Below are positions 1 to 7,310 of a DNA stretch of 64,000 nt, one piece after another. The position numbers and the translations under genes were made by a program. Numbering within the stretch: the stretch's first letter is position 1; each line of letters starts with the position of its first letter. Below the pieces are notes generated by a model. The model saw only the letters and a program-made list of their open reading frames with translations. It was not told the DNA's origin and did no database searches. The DNA is taken from assembly GCF_000711885.1 (NCBI RefSeq), contig NZ_KL543996.1, forward strand, positions 44,061-108,060, written 5' to 3'. The DNA comes from Chromobacterium haemolyticum DSM 19808 (GTDB lineage: Bacteria; Pseudomonadota; Gammaproteobacteria; Burkholderiales; Chromobacteriaceae).

Positions 1-188
1 GAAGCTTCGGCTTTGGCGGCCTGAGCTTTTTGAGCAGCGGAAGCTTCTTTCTTCGCTACTTTTTTCTCGGCTTTTTTAGCCTTGTGGATCGCAACCGGAG
101 CGGAAGCAGCAGCTTTTTCAGCGGCGAAGCCGTTAACGGACACCAGGCTGAAAGCAGCGGTCAGAGCAAGCAGAGCCAGCTTTTTCAT
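1..188 (-). CDS. asr: Asr-like acid-shock protein, C-terminus beyond window
   Basis: The reading frame opens at an ATG at 188 with AGGAG about 8 nt upstream and runs off the window after 62 codons. Residues 1-22 form a clear signal peptide (MKKLALLALTAAFSLVSV, then an AFA-like cleavage region). The mature part is almost entirely Ala and Lys with some Glu, and carries AQKAQAAK, a motif I recall from enterobacterial Asr. Asr is a periplasmic basic protein induced by acid that may buffer or chaperone envelope proteins. The neighbouring rstAB genes support the call, since RstA activates asr in E. coli. A generic Lys/Ala-rich secreted protein is the alternative. Confidence 0.6.
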   Translation of the reverse strand, partial: MKKLALLALTAAFSLVSVNGFAAEKAAASAPVAIHKAKKAEKKVAKKEASAAQKAQAAKAEA

Positions 189-300
189 TTGTGAAACTCC
201 TAAGTTTCTTGGATTGGTATGAAAGTGGACACATAATCCTTTTCAGGCCGAAATGCTAACCATGACAAGGGGCTGAGTCTATGCTCTCTGTGTATCCCAA

Positions 301-314
301 TGTTACGGAATGTA
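301..314 (-). promoter_or_regulatory. RstA-box-like site upstream of asr-like gene
   Basis: Read on the minus strand the 14 bases are TACATTCCGTAACA. The E. coli RstA box is TACATNTNGTTACA, so 10 of its 12 defined positions match. The site lies 113 bp upstream of the asr-like start. A possible -10 (CATAGA, near 276-281) downstream would place the box over the -35 region. Inferred from consensus match and context only. Confidence 0.5.
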
Positions 315-335
315 CATATTTGGCGGCGGCGGGGT

Positions 336-1607
336 TCAGATCGGCCAGCGGAACAGAAAGCGCGCGCCGCCCAGCGGCGAGCTTTCCACTTTGACTTCGC
401 CTCGGTGGGCGCGGGCGATGCCCGCGACGATGGCCAGGCCCAGACCATGGCCGCCGGTTTTGCGGCCGCGGCTTTCGTCCAGCCGCACGAAGGCGTCGAA
501 TACTCGGCTGCGGTCTTGTTCGGGAATGCCGGGGCCGTCGTCGTCCACCATGATGATGCAGTGGCGCTGCTCGACGATGATGCTGGTTTGCACCAGGTGG
601 TTGGCGTGGCGGCGGGCGTTGGACAGGAAGTTGTCCAGCACCCGGGTCAGCAGGTGTTCGTCGGCGGTGATGGCCAGGCTGGCGCCGGCAGGCTCCAGCC
701 ACTGAATGTCCTGCGTCAATGCGGCTTGGCCGGAGATGCGGTCTTTGGCCCAGGGAATGGCGTCGAAGGTGCTGAGCTTAAGAGGCGCTTCAGGCCGGTC
801 CAGCCGCGCGTGCAGCAGCAATTCTTCCACGAGTTTGTCGATGGCGGACAAGTCGCGTTCGATCGCCTGCCGCTCCGGGCTGCTTTCGTCTCCTTCCAGC
901 AGCGCCATCCGGTAGCGCAGCCGCGCCAGCGGCGTGCGCAGCTCATGGGCCACGGCGTTGGTCAGTGTTTTCTTGCTGTTGATCAGCGCGGCGATATTGT
1001 CGGCCATGTGGTTGAAGGCGACGCCCAACTGGCTGACGCCAGAGCGCGGCGGTAGATCGACGCGGGCGGAAAGGTTGCCGCTGGCCAGCTTGCCGGCGGT
1101 TTGTTCCAGAGCCACCAGATCGCGCCAGTGCGGACGCATCCACAGGAAAACCGGGATCGCCAGCGACAGGCCGATGAAGCCCAGCAGTGCGTAGTCGAAC
1201 CATTTGAGCTGATGCAGGAAAAAGAGATAGCGCAGCGGGCCGGCCACCAACAGGTAGTTGCTGTCCTCCAGTTTTTGCAGGAATACGTATTTATCTTCCA
1301 GCATCACGATTTCGCCGCGGTCCAGCGCCTGCTTGGATTCGTCGTCCAGCAGATAGCTGCTCATCTTTTCCACTTTGACGCGGAAGGTGAAGCCGTGATC
1401 GGAGTTGGCCAGCGTTTCGCTCCAGCGGTCTTCCGGCACGCCGCGCAAATCGGCCTCGATCAGCGACAGCGTGGTACGCAGCAGGTCGGACAGATAGCGC
1501 TCGCCCACATCGTCCACCGCCTGTTTGTAGACCGCGCCCACCAAGACCACTGCCACCAGGAAACAGGTCATCAGCAGCAGGTAGAACTGGATGAACAATC
1601 GGCGCAT
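336..1607 (-). CDS. rstB: RstB-like sensor histidine kinase
   Basis: 423-residue inner-membrane kinase. A first transmembrane helix (about residues 7-26) is followed by a periplasmic domain of roughly 110 residues, a second helix near 140-157, a HAMP segment, then the kinase core. Visible motifs are the H-box NAVAHELRTPLARLRYRM, the N-box NFLSNARRHA, the G1 box DDGPGIP and the G2 box GGHGLGLAIV. The length suits RstB (about 430 aa). It lies 6 bp downstream of the rstA-like gene, so the two form one transcript. It probably phosphorylates that regulator in response to acid, Mg2+ or another envelope signal. The signal itself cannot be read from the sequence. Confidence 0.85.
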   Translation of the reverse strand: MRRLFIQFYLLLMTCFLVAVVLVGAVYKQAVDDVGERYLSDLLRTTLSLIEADLRGVPEDRWSETLANSDHGFTFRVKVEKMSSYLLDDESKQALDRGEIVMLEDKYVFLQKLEDSNYLLVAGPLRYLFFLHQLKWFDYALLGFIGLSLAIPVFLWMRPHWRDLVALEQTAGKLASGNLSARVDLPPRSGVSQLGVAFNHMADNIAALINSKKTLTNAVAHELRTPLARLRYRMALLEGDESSPERQAIERDLSAIDKLVEELLLHARLDRPEAPLKLSTFDAIPWAKDRISGQAALTQDIQWLEPAGASLAITADEHLLTRVLDNFLSNARRHANHLVQTSIIVEQRHCIIMVDDDGPGIPEQDRSRVFDAFVRLDESRGRKTGGHGLGLAIVAGIARAHRGEVKVESSPLGGARFLFRWPI

Positions 1608-1613
1608 GCGCGC

Positions 1614-2342
1614 TTACTCCCAGCCGGACAAGGAGAACAGATAGCCGCGGTTGCGCACGGTCTTGATGCGGAACGGCTCGCTGGGGTTGTCGCCCAGTTT
1701 TTTGCGCAGCCGCGAGATGGCCACATCTATGCTGCGGTCCAGTCCGTCGTAGCTGACGCCGCGCATTTCCTTGAGCAGGATATCTCGGTTCAGGGTTTCG
1801 CCGGCGTGGCTGGCCAGCAACCACAGCAGATCGAAGTCCGAGGTGGACAACGGAATCTTTTCGTTTGCCAGCGTCACGTCGCGGCTGATCGGGTCTATGG
1901 CCAACTGACCGAACACCACTTTCCGGGTGCCCGGCTTGGGCGCGGCGGCGTCGGCGTTGGCCGGAGCGGGCCGCAGGTTGCGCAATTGGGCGCGCAGCCG
2001 CGCTACCAGCACCGAGGGCGGCGTGGTTTTCAGAATGTAGTCGTTGGCGCCCAGTTCCAAGCCCAGTATCTGGTTCATATCGCTGTCCAGCGAGGTCAGC
2101 ATGATGATGGGGCCGTCAAACTTGGGGCGCAGCTCGCGGCAGATGGAGAGACCGTCCTTGCCGGGCAACATGATGTCCAGCAGCACCAGATCCGGCGCTT
2201 CGCGGGCTATGGTGTCCAGCGCGGCGTCGCCGCGCGGCTCCACAACCACGTCCATTTCATGACGGGACAGGAAGTCGCTGATCAGCTCGGCCAGGTCGGC
2301 GTCGTCTTCTACAAACACGATGCGGTGAGTCATGCCTTGCAT
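1614..2342 (-). CDS. rstA: RstA-like OmpR-family response regulator
   Basis: 242-residue two-domain regulator. The receiver domain (1-120) has the acidic pair EDDAD, the phospho-acceptor in LVLLDIMLPGKDG, and the conserved Thr/Lys positions in MLTS and YILKT. The C-terminal winged helix contains YDGLDRSIDVAISRLRKKL and TVRNRGYLF, typical of the RstA subgroup. The start could be the ATG at 2342 or at 2333; neither has a strong ribosome-binding site. It is co-transcribed with rstB and faces an asr-like target gene, so it probably controls an acid or envelope response. Confidence 0.85.
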   Translation of the reverse strand: MQGMTHRIVFVEDDADLAELISDFLSRHEMDVVVEPRGDAALDTIAREAPDLVLLDIMLPGKDGLSICRELRPKFDGPIIMLTSLDSDMNQILGLELGANDYILKTTPPSVLVARLRAQLRNLRPAPANADAAAPKPGTRKVVFGQLAIDPISRDVTLANEKIPLSTSDFDLLWLLASHAGETLNRDILLKEMRGVSYDGLDRSIDVAISRLRKKLGDNPSEPFRIKTVRNRGYLFSLSGWE

Positions 2343-2445
2343 CCATCTATTCAGTGGTCAATCCGCGAAGTATCGCCCGAGCCGCCGCGCGCTTCAACTG
2401 CAAGCACGGTCAGGACGGTGTTGTTCCGGTCCGGCGAGCAGGCGA

Positions 2446-2465
2446 TTTCCGTTTCGAAGCGGAAA
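2446..2465. promoter_or_regulatory. 20-bp palindrome, candidate operator of the 2541-8041 cassette
   Basis: TTTCCGTTTCGAAGCGGAAA is an inverted repeat with one mismatched pair, centred on TTCGAA. It lies 75 bp before the first cassette gene and 103 bp from the rstA start on the other strand. Position and symmetry suit a dimeric regulator, perhaps the PRD protein encoded at 8067. The same bases could form an RNA hairpin in the leader. No matching second copy was noticed. Confidence 0.4.
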
Positions 2466-2540
2466 ATCCACCGGTCCACAGTTGGCAGCGGCTTGATTAC
2501 AGTTTCTCGGCATCGCCAACCGTTTTGCAAAGGAAACCCC

Positions 2541-2873
2541 ATGAACGATCAAGTCCGTCCCATCGCTGTCGACCAGGCCGCTATCCGTCGTCTGGCGGAC
2601 CAGGTTTTGGGGCAGGTTCCCGCCTTGCTGGACGCGGCCGGCAAATATTTGACCGAGGTTCAGCAGCAGAAGCTGGATTCGCATGTGCTGGCGATGGCGC
2701 GCCGTTCCTTGACCGGAGAGTGCCTGCCGGATTTCGACAAGAGCCTGTTCGACGAGATCTCGGACACTACGCGGCGTTTGTCCGCCGCCGTGGTGGCCTT
2801 ATTCGGCAACCTGCCGGAAGAAGAAGCGCTGCTGCTGTCCATTCATTTCGAGATGGCCAAGAACAAGGCCTGA
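2541..2873 (+). CDS. Small PRD-domain protein (EF_0829/AHA_3910-type)
   Basis: 110-residue soluble protein that is essentially one PTS regulation domain (PRD), with no DNA-binding or PTS domain attached. The start is the ATG at 2541 after AAAGGAAACCCC. PRDs normally carry phosphorylatable histidines and tune regulators to PTS flux. Here candidate residues include HVLAMARR (near residue 49) and SIHFEMAKNKA at the C-terminus. It is the first gene of a run of closely spaced plus-strand genes. I recall the family as the first member of a conserved cassette in Enterococcus and Aeromonas. Its role is presumably regulatory, but that is inferred. Confidence 0.7.
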   Translation: MNDQVRPIAVDQAAIRRLADQVLGQVPALLDAAGKYLTEVQQQKLDSHVLAMARRSLTGECLPDFDKSLFDEISDTTRRLSAAVVALFGNLPEEEALLLSIHFEMAKNKA

Positions 2874-2912
2874 AGTCCGCCGTGCAAAGCTAGAGAGATA
2901 GAGGAGAAGACC

Positions 2913-3275
2913 ATGACGCAGATAACCGTAGTGATTGGCGACCGCCTGGGCAAGGGACAGAAAGTGGGCGCGGGGGCGGAAGCCGCCGGCGCGCGCGCGG
3001 TGGTGGTTCCGGGCATGGCCGCGGACATGAAATTGGGCGACGTGATGCAGGCGGAGGGCGCGCAGCTGGGGATTTCCTTCTGCGGCAGCGGCGGCGCCGG
3101 CGCCATCACCGCGCAGACCAAGTACGGCTACAAGGCCAAATACGGCATGCGCTCGGTGGAGGAGGGCGTGACCGCGATCGAGGAGGGCTACACCGTGCTC
3201 GGGTTCGGTTTCATGGACAAGGAAGAGCTGGGGCAGCGGCTGGTGGCCGCCTATTTGAAGAAATACGGCGGCTGA
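2913..3275 (+). CDS. Glycine-rich SFCGS-family protein
   Basis: 120-residue soluble protein, ATG at 2913 behind GAGGAGAAGACC. The diagnostic stretch is GISFCGSGGAGAITAQTKYG near residues 50-69, giving the family its name. The N-terminus (ITVVIGDRLGKGQKVGAGAE) looks like a Rossmann-type beta-alpha start. No function is established to my knowledge. The single Cys followed by a glycine-rich turn recalls the phospho-cysteine loop of PTS EIIB proteins, which would fit the PRD proteins in the locus; that is inference. It is always found with DUF4310/4311/4312 in the cassette as I know it. Confidence 0.75.
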   Translation: MTQITVVIGDRLGKGQKVGAGAEAAGARAVVVPGMAADMKLGDVMQAEGAQLGISFCGSGGAGAITAQTKYGYKAKYGMRSVEEGVTAIEEGYTVLGFGFMDKEELGQRLVAAYLKKYGG

Positions 3276-3278
3276 GCG

Positions 3279-3581
3279 ATGCAAAGGCGTTTCGAATCCA
3301 GCGTGACGGTCAGCGGCCGCGGCGACAGCAAGGCTCAGGCTTGCGCCGATGCCTTGTCCGGCGTGCAGCGCGCGGTGACGGCGGCCGGCCATCAGGTGCT
3401 GCTGCGCATTGAGCCCCTGCGGGTGGCGGTGGTCGCGGCGGAGGAAGTCCGCCGTCGCGAGCGCTTTTTGTTCTTCTTTCTGCCGCGGGACCGGCTCAGC
3501 TATGCCGTCACGTTGGAGGTGGAGGTCAGCGTGACCGTACTGGATATCGAGGCCGTGCCGTTCACTGTGCGCCAAGCTTAG
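3279..3581 (+). CDS. DUF4312 family protein
   Basis: 100-residue soluble protein starting 3 bp after the SFCGS gene. It opens with RRFESSVTVSGRGDSKAQA and contains an RRRERFLFFFLPRDRLSY segment, matching the small DUF4312 family (EF_0831 type). It has no signal peptide and no clear membrane helix. The beta-rich ends suggest a ferredoxin-like alpha/beta fold. Function is unknown. Tight linkage to the DUF4311/DUF4310 membrane proteins suggests a cytoplasmic partner of a transporter. Confidence 0.7.
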   Translation: MQRRFESSVTVSGRGDSKAQACADALSGVQRAVTAAGHQVLLRIEPLRVAVVAAEEVRRRERFLFFFLPRDRLSYAVTLEVEVSVTVLDIEAVPFTVRQA

Positions 3582-3616
3582 GCGCTGGCTGTCGTTTCAT
3601 ACCAGAGGAGGAAGCC

Positions 3617-4393
3617 ATGCTTCTGATCATTCTTCTCAAGTCGCTGTTGATCGGCGGCTTGGTCGGGGTTGCGGTGGGCGCCGGCGCGGCCCGCATGTTC
3701 CATGCGCCAACGTCCCAAGGCATGGGCGCCTTTCGCACCCTGGGCGAACTCAATTCCTGCGAGGGCGATCCGGCCTCGCATTTTTCCTTCGGCCTGGGCT
3801 TTTTCTTCAACGCCTGGGCCTCGTCGGTGGCGGCCGGCGCTTTCACTCAGGACATCGATCACCGGGTGATCCCGCACTGGGGGGCGGCGGCGCTGCTGGC
3901 GCGCAACCGCAACCTGGCGGAGACCCTGCACAACCCGCGCAAGATGGCCTTGGTGTGCGGGGTGATAGGCATGCTGCTGGTGGCCTTCCTGAACACCACC
4001 GCTTCGGCGGTGCCGGCTTCGCTGCAAATCACCGCGGTCAAGGTCTTGGTGCCCGCGGCCAATCTGCTGGTCAATACCGTGATGCCGGTGATTTTCTGGC
4101 TGGCGGCGATTGAGGCCGGCCGTCGCTCCGGTTTGTGGGGCACGGTGTTTGGCGGTCTGGCCCAGTTGATCATGGGCAATGCCGTGCCGGGCCTGGTGCT
4201 GGGCATTCTGATCGGCAAGGGAGTGGACGAGGGCGGCTGGAACAAGATCACCAAGTTGATGATGGCGGCTATCGTGGCCTTGTTCGCGCTCAGCGCCTTC
4301 TTCCGCGGCTTTGATCTGAAGTTGCTCAGCAGCTTCCACTTGAACGCCCCGTCCTGGTTGGAACTGGTGCACGCCGCCGTGCGCGGCGCTTGA
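3617..4393 (+). CDS. DUF4311 integral membrane protein
   Basis: 258 residues, ATG at 3617 after AGAGGAGGAAGCC. Hydrophobic segments lie at about residues 4-24, 60-80, 113-135, 140-170, 175-200 and 215-235, so six or so membrane helices are likely. A polar conserved-looking stretch, NSCEGDPASHFSFGLGFFFN, sits near residues 50-69 and may form a substrate site or loop. It matches the uncharacterised DUF4311 family. Together with DUF4310 it is probably the membrane channel of an uncharacterised transporter serving the downstream catabolic enzymes. The substrate is unknown. Confidence 0.75.
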   Translation: MLLIILLKSLLIGGLVGVAVGAGAARMFHAPTSQGMGAFRTLGELNSCEGDPASHFSFGLGFFFNAWASSVAAGAFTQDIDHRVIPHWGAAALLARNRNLAETLHNPRKMALVCGVIGMLLVAFLNTTASAVPASLQITAVKVLVPAANLLVNTVMPVIFWLAAIEAGRRSGLWGTVFGGLAQLIMGNAVPGLVLGILIGKGVDEGGWNKITKLMMAAIVALFALSAFFRGFDLKLLSSFHLNAPSWLELVHAAVRGA

Positions 4394-4410
4394 GGCTGAA
4401 GGAGAGAATG

Positions 4411-5064
4411 ATGACTGAACAAGCACAAGCCGGCGGTTTCTGGCTGGCGGACTGGTCTTTTCCCCTGCTGGTGGGGCTGTTGTCCGCCGGCGTGTTCGCC
4501 GGCACGCATATGTATTACGTCTACGGCATCGGCGCTTTCAACGAGGTGGCTTTCGTCTCGATGCTGAGAGCGGGCATGGATACCGGCGTTTACGGCGCGG
4601 TGGCGGCCTTCGGCGCCAGCTTCCTCTTTGCCCGGGTGATAGAAGGCTCGCTGGTGGGCATTCTGGACATAGGCGGGGCCATCATGACCGGCGTCGGCCT
4701 CGGCATTCCGGCCATGTTCCTCGGCGCGGGGATTCTGTTTCCGGTGGAAAACTTCGGCGCGGCGCTGGCCACCGGCCTGGTCATCGGCCTGCTGATAGGC
4801 GCGGTGATTGTCTTTGCGCGCAAATTCACCATCAATCAGGGCAATTCCACTTACGGCGCCGACGTGATGATGGGCGCCGGCAACTCCTCTGGTCGCTTCC
4901 TCGGCCCCTTGATCATCCTGTCGGCGATGGCGGCGTCCATTCCCATTGGCGTGGGCTCGCTGCTGGGCGCGCTGGTCTTCTATCTGTGGGGCAAACCCAT
5001 CACCGGCGGCGCCATCCTCGGCGCGATGCTGCTGGGCACGCTGTTCCCGGTGGCGATTGCCTGA
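4411..5064 (+). CDS. DUF4310 integral membrane protein
   Basis: About 217 residues. Two adjacent ATGs lie at 4408 and 4411; the second has the better distance from AAGGAGAGA. The protein is almost all membrane helices, with Gly/Ala-rich repeats such as GLVIGLLIGAVIVFARKF and a polar GNSSGRFLGPL segment near residue 155. It follows the DUF4311 gene by 17 bp and precedes the amidohydrolase by 10 bp, so it is in the same operon. Co-occurrence of DUF4310 and DUF4311 suggests a two-component permease. No biochemical role is established to my knowledge. Confidence 0.75.
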   Translation: MTEQAQAGGFWLADWSFPLLVGLLSAGVFAGTHMYYVYGIGAFNEVAFVSMLRAGMDTGVYGAVAAFGASFLFARVIEGSLVGILDIGGAIMTGVGLGIPAMFLGAGILFPVENFGAALATGLVIGLLIGAVIVFARKFTINQGNSTYGADVMMGAGNSSGRFLGPLIILSAMAASIPIGVGSLLGALVFYLWGKPITGGAILGAMLLGTLFPVAIA

Positions 5065-5074
5065 GGAGGCGCTG

Positions 5075-6208
5075 ATGGATGACTTGCTGATCAAGGATGC
5101 CTTGCTGGCCGATGGCTCGGTGCTGGACGTCGCCGTCCGCCACGGCAAGATCGCGGGGCTGGGGCGCCAGGAAGGACCGGCCCGGCGCACGGTGCGGCTG
5201 GATGGCCGTTGGCGGCTCAGCGCCGGCTGGATAGACGGCCATGTGCATTGCAACCCGGCTTCGCCGATTTATCACGATGAGCCGGACCTGGTGGGCGTGG
5301 CCGGCGGCGTCACCACGGTAGTGGACGCGGGGAGCGTCGGAGCCGACGATGTCGCCGCTTTCCGCGAGTTGGCCGGCGGCTGCCGCACCGATGTGCGCGC
5401 GCTGTTGAATATTTCGCGCATCGGCCTCGCCACTCAGCATGAGTTGGCCAATCTAGACGATGTCGACGTGGCGTTGGCGGGCGCGGCGATCCGCGCTCAT
5501 CGCGATTTCATCGTCGGCATCAAGGCTCGGCTGAGCGGCAGCGTGGTCGGCGCCAACGGGATCGCGCCGCTGGCGCGGGCCAAGGAGATCCAGCGCCGCT
5601 TTGGGCCGCTGCCGCTGATGGTGCACATCGGCAATACTCCGCCGTCGCTGGACGAGATCGCAGAATGGCTGGAGCCGGGCGATATCGTCACCCATTGTTT
5701 CAATGGCAAGCCCAACCGCATCCTGGACGCCGCCGGCGCGCTGCGCGCCTCGGTGCGGGCCGCGATCGAGCGCGGCGTGTTGTTGGATGTCGGCCACGGC
5801 AGCGCCAGCTTCAGTTTCCGCGTAGCGCGCGAAGCCATGGCGCTGGGCGTGTACCCGGACACCATCAGCTCGGACATCTATTGCCGCAACCGCGTCAGCG
5901 GGCCGGTGTTCGGCCTGGCGGCGGTGATGTCCAAATTCCTGAGCCTGGGCATGCCGCTGGATCGGGTGCTGGACTGCGTGACCCGGCGGCCGGCAGAGAC
6001 GCTGCGGCTCAGCGGCAAAGGGCGGCTGGAAGTAGGCGCGGACGCCGATCTCACCATTTTCGACATCGAAACCGCGCCGCGGCCGCTGAGCGACAGCGAC
6101 GGCGACACGCTGACTTGCGTGCGTAACCTGGTGCCGCTGGCGGCGGTGGCGGGCGGCGTTTTGCTGCCCACCGAACAAGGAAAGGCTTGCCATGTCTTCA
6201 ATCTATGA
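5075..6208 (+). CDS. Amidohydrolase/deacetylase family metallohydrolase (EF_0837/AHA_3915-type)
   Basis: 377-residue cytoplasmic TIM-barrel amidohydrolase; start ATG 5075 behind GAGGAGGCGCTG. Metal-site motifs are visible in order: HVH in DGHVHCNP, a candidate carbamylated Lys in VGIKARLSG, His in MVHIGNTP, and His in VTHCFNGKP. GHGSASF and DADLTIFD close the fold as in dihydroorotase and D-aminoacylase relatives. It probably hydrolyses an N-acyl or cyclic amide bond on the transported compound, freeing the amine for the next enzyme. It overlaps the following gene by 17 bp, implying translational coupling. The exact substrate is unknown. Confidence 0.75.
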   Translation: MDDLLIKDALLADGSVLDVAVRHGKIAGLGRQEGPARRTVRLDGRWRLSAGWIDGHVHCNPASPIYHDEPDLVGVAGGVTTVVDAGSVGADDVAAFRELAGGCRTDVRALLNISRIGLATQHELANLDDVDVALAGAAIRAHRDFIVGIKARLSGSVVGANGIAPLARAKEIQRRFGPLPLMVHIGNTPPSLDEIAEWLEPGDIVTHCFNGKPNRILDAAGALRASVRAAIERGVLLDVGHGSASFSFRVAREAMALGVYPDTISSDIYCRNRVSGPVFGLAAVMSKFLSLGMPLDRVLDCVTRRPAETLRLSGKGRLEVGADADLTIFDIETAPRPLSDSDGDTLTCVRNLVPLAAVAGGVLLPTEQGKACHVFNL

Positions 6209-7310
6209 ACGGTACCAGCTGCGACCGGTGATCAACGCCTCCGGCCGCATGACCATGCTTGGCGTATCCACGCCTGCGCCGGAGGTGACGGCCGCGGTGG
6301 CGCAGGGCCTGGGCCAGTATTTCGAGATGAAGGATTTGGTCGACAAAACCGGCGACTACATCGCCCGCTTGCTGGAGGTGGAGGCCGCCACCGTGGTGTC
6401 CTGCGCTTCCGCCGGCATTGCTCAGTCGGTGGCCGCGGTCATTGTCCGCGATGATCCGCGCCTGCTGGTGAACCTGCACGCGCAGGCAGTCAACGGGCCG
6501 CGTGAAATCGTGCTGCCCAAAGGGCACAACGTCAATTTCGGCGCGCCGGTCGGCACCATGGTGGCGCTGGGCGGCGGTCAGGTGGTGGAAGCCGGCTGGG
6601 GCAATGAGTGTTCGGCCGCGCAGCTTGAGGCCGCGGTGGGGCCCGACACGGCCGCCATTCTGTACATCAAGTCGCATCACGCCTTGCAGAAAAGCGTGCT
6701 CAGCGTGGCCGAGGCCGCCGAGGTGGCGCGCCGCCGCCATGTGCCGCTGATCGTCGATGCGGCGGCGGAGGAGGACTTGCGCGCCTACTACCTGCAAGGG
6801 GCCGACCTGGTGATCTACAGCGGAGCCAAGGCGATTGAGGGGCCGACCAGCGGCCTGGTGCTGGGCCGCCGCCAGTATGTGGAATGGGTCAAGCTGCAAA
6901 GCCAGGGCATAGGCCGGGCGATGAAGGTGGGCAAGGAGGGCATCCTGGGCCTGACCTGCGCGATCGAACGCTATCTCAAACAGGACAAGGAAAGCGGAGC
7001 GGCCATGGCGGAACGGCTGCAGCCCTTCATCGCCGGCCTGAACCAACTGGCCGGCGTGAGCGCGCGGCTGGTCTGGGACGCCGCCGGCCGCGACATCGCT
7101 CGCGCCGAGATCGCTTTTGACGCCGCCGCGTCCGGCCTCAGCGCGGCCGCCGCGGCCGCCGCGCTGAAACAGGGGGACATCGCCATTTATTTCCGGGAAT
7201 ACCGGGCTAACGAGGGCAAGCTGGAAGTGGACGCGCGCAGCGTGGACGCCGCCCAGCTGGAACAGATCAGCGCGCGCATCCGCCGCTTGCTGACGGGAGA
7301 ACAAGCATGA
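6192..7310 (+). CDS. DgaE-like PLP-dependent ammonia-lyase (SelA fold)
   Basis: 372 residues. The SelA-like fold is recognisable from INASGRMTMLG at the start and the PLP lysine in YSGAKAIEGPTSG (Lys213). The related Salmonella DgaE converts D-glucosaminate-6-phosphate to 2-keto-3-deoxygluconate-6-phosphate plus ammonia. Here the gene overlaps both the amidohydrolase before it and the aldolase after it (ATGA), so the three enzymes are made together. The Dga reaction is a plausible guess; the substrate may instead be a different 2-amino-2-deoxy acid phosphate. Confidence 0.75.
   Translation: MSSIYERYQLRPVINASGRMTMLGVSTPAPEVTAAVAQGLGQYFEMKDLVDKTGDYIARLLEVEAATVVSCASAGIAQSVAAVIVRDDPRLLVNLHAQAVNGPREIVLPKGHNVNFGAPVGTMVALGGGQVVEAGWGNECSAAQLEAAVGPDTAAILYIKSHHALQKSVLSVAEAAEVARRRHVPLIVDAAAEEDLRAYYLQGADLVIYSGAKAIEGPTSGLVLGRRQYVEWVKLQSQGIGRAMKVGKEGILGLTCAIERYLKQDKESGAAMAERLQPFIAGLNQLAGVSARLVWDAAGRDIARAEIAFDAAASGLSAAAAAAALKQGDIAIYFREYRANEGKLEVDARSVDAAQLEQISARIRRLLTGEQA

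Noticed and set aside
2488-2503. TTGGCAG...TTGA sequence resembling a sigma-54 -24/-12 promoter before the cassette
   Set aside because: The spacing is one base short and the essential GC at -12 is missing; the local regulator also lacks a sigma-54 AAA+ domain.
1101-2873. Very long plus-strand frame antisense to rstB/rstA running into the small PRD gene
   Set aside because: It is antisense to two clear genes over most of its length; only the last 110 codons, from ATG 2541, are coding.
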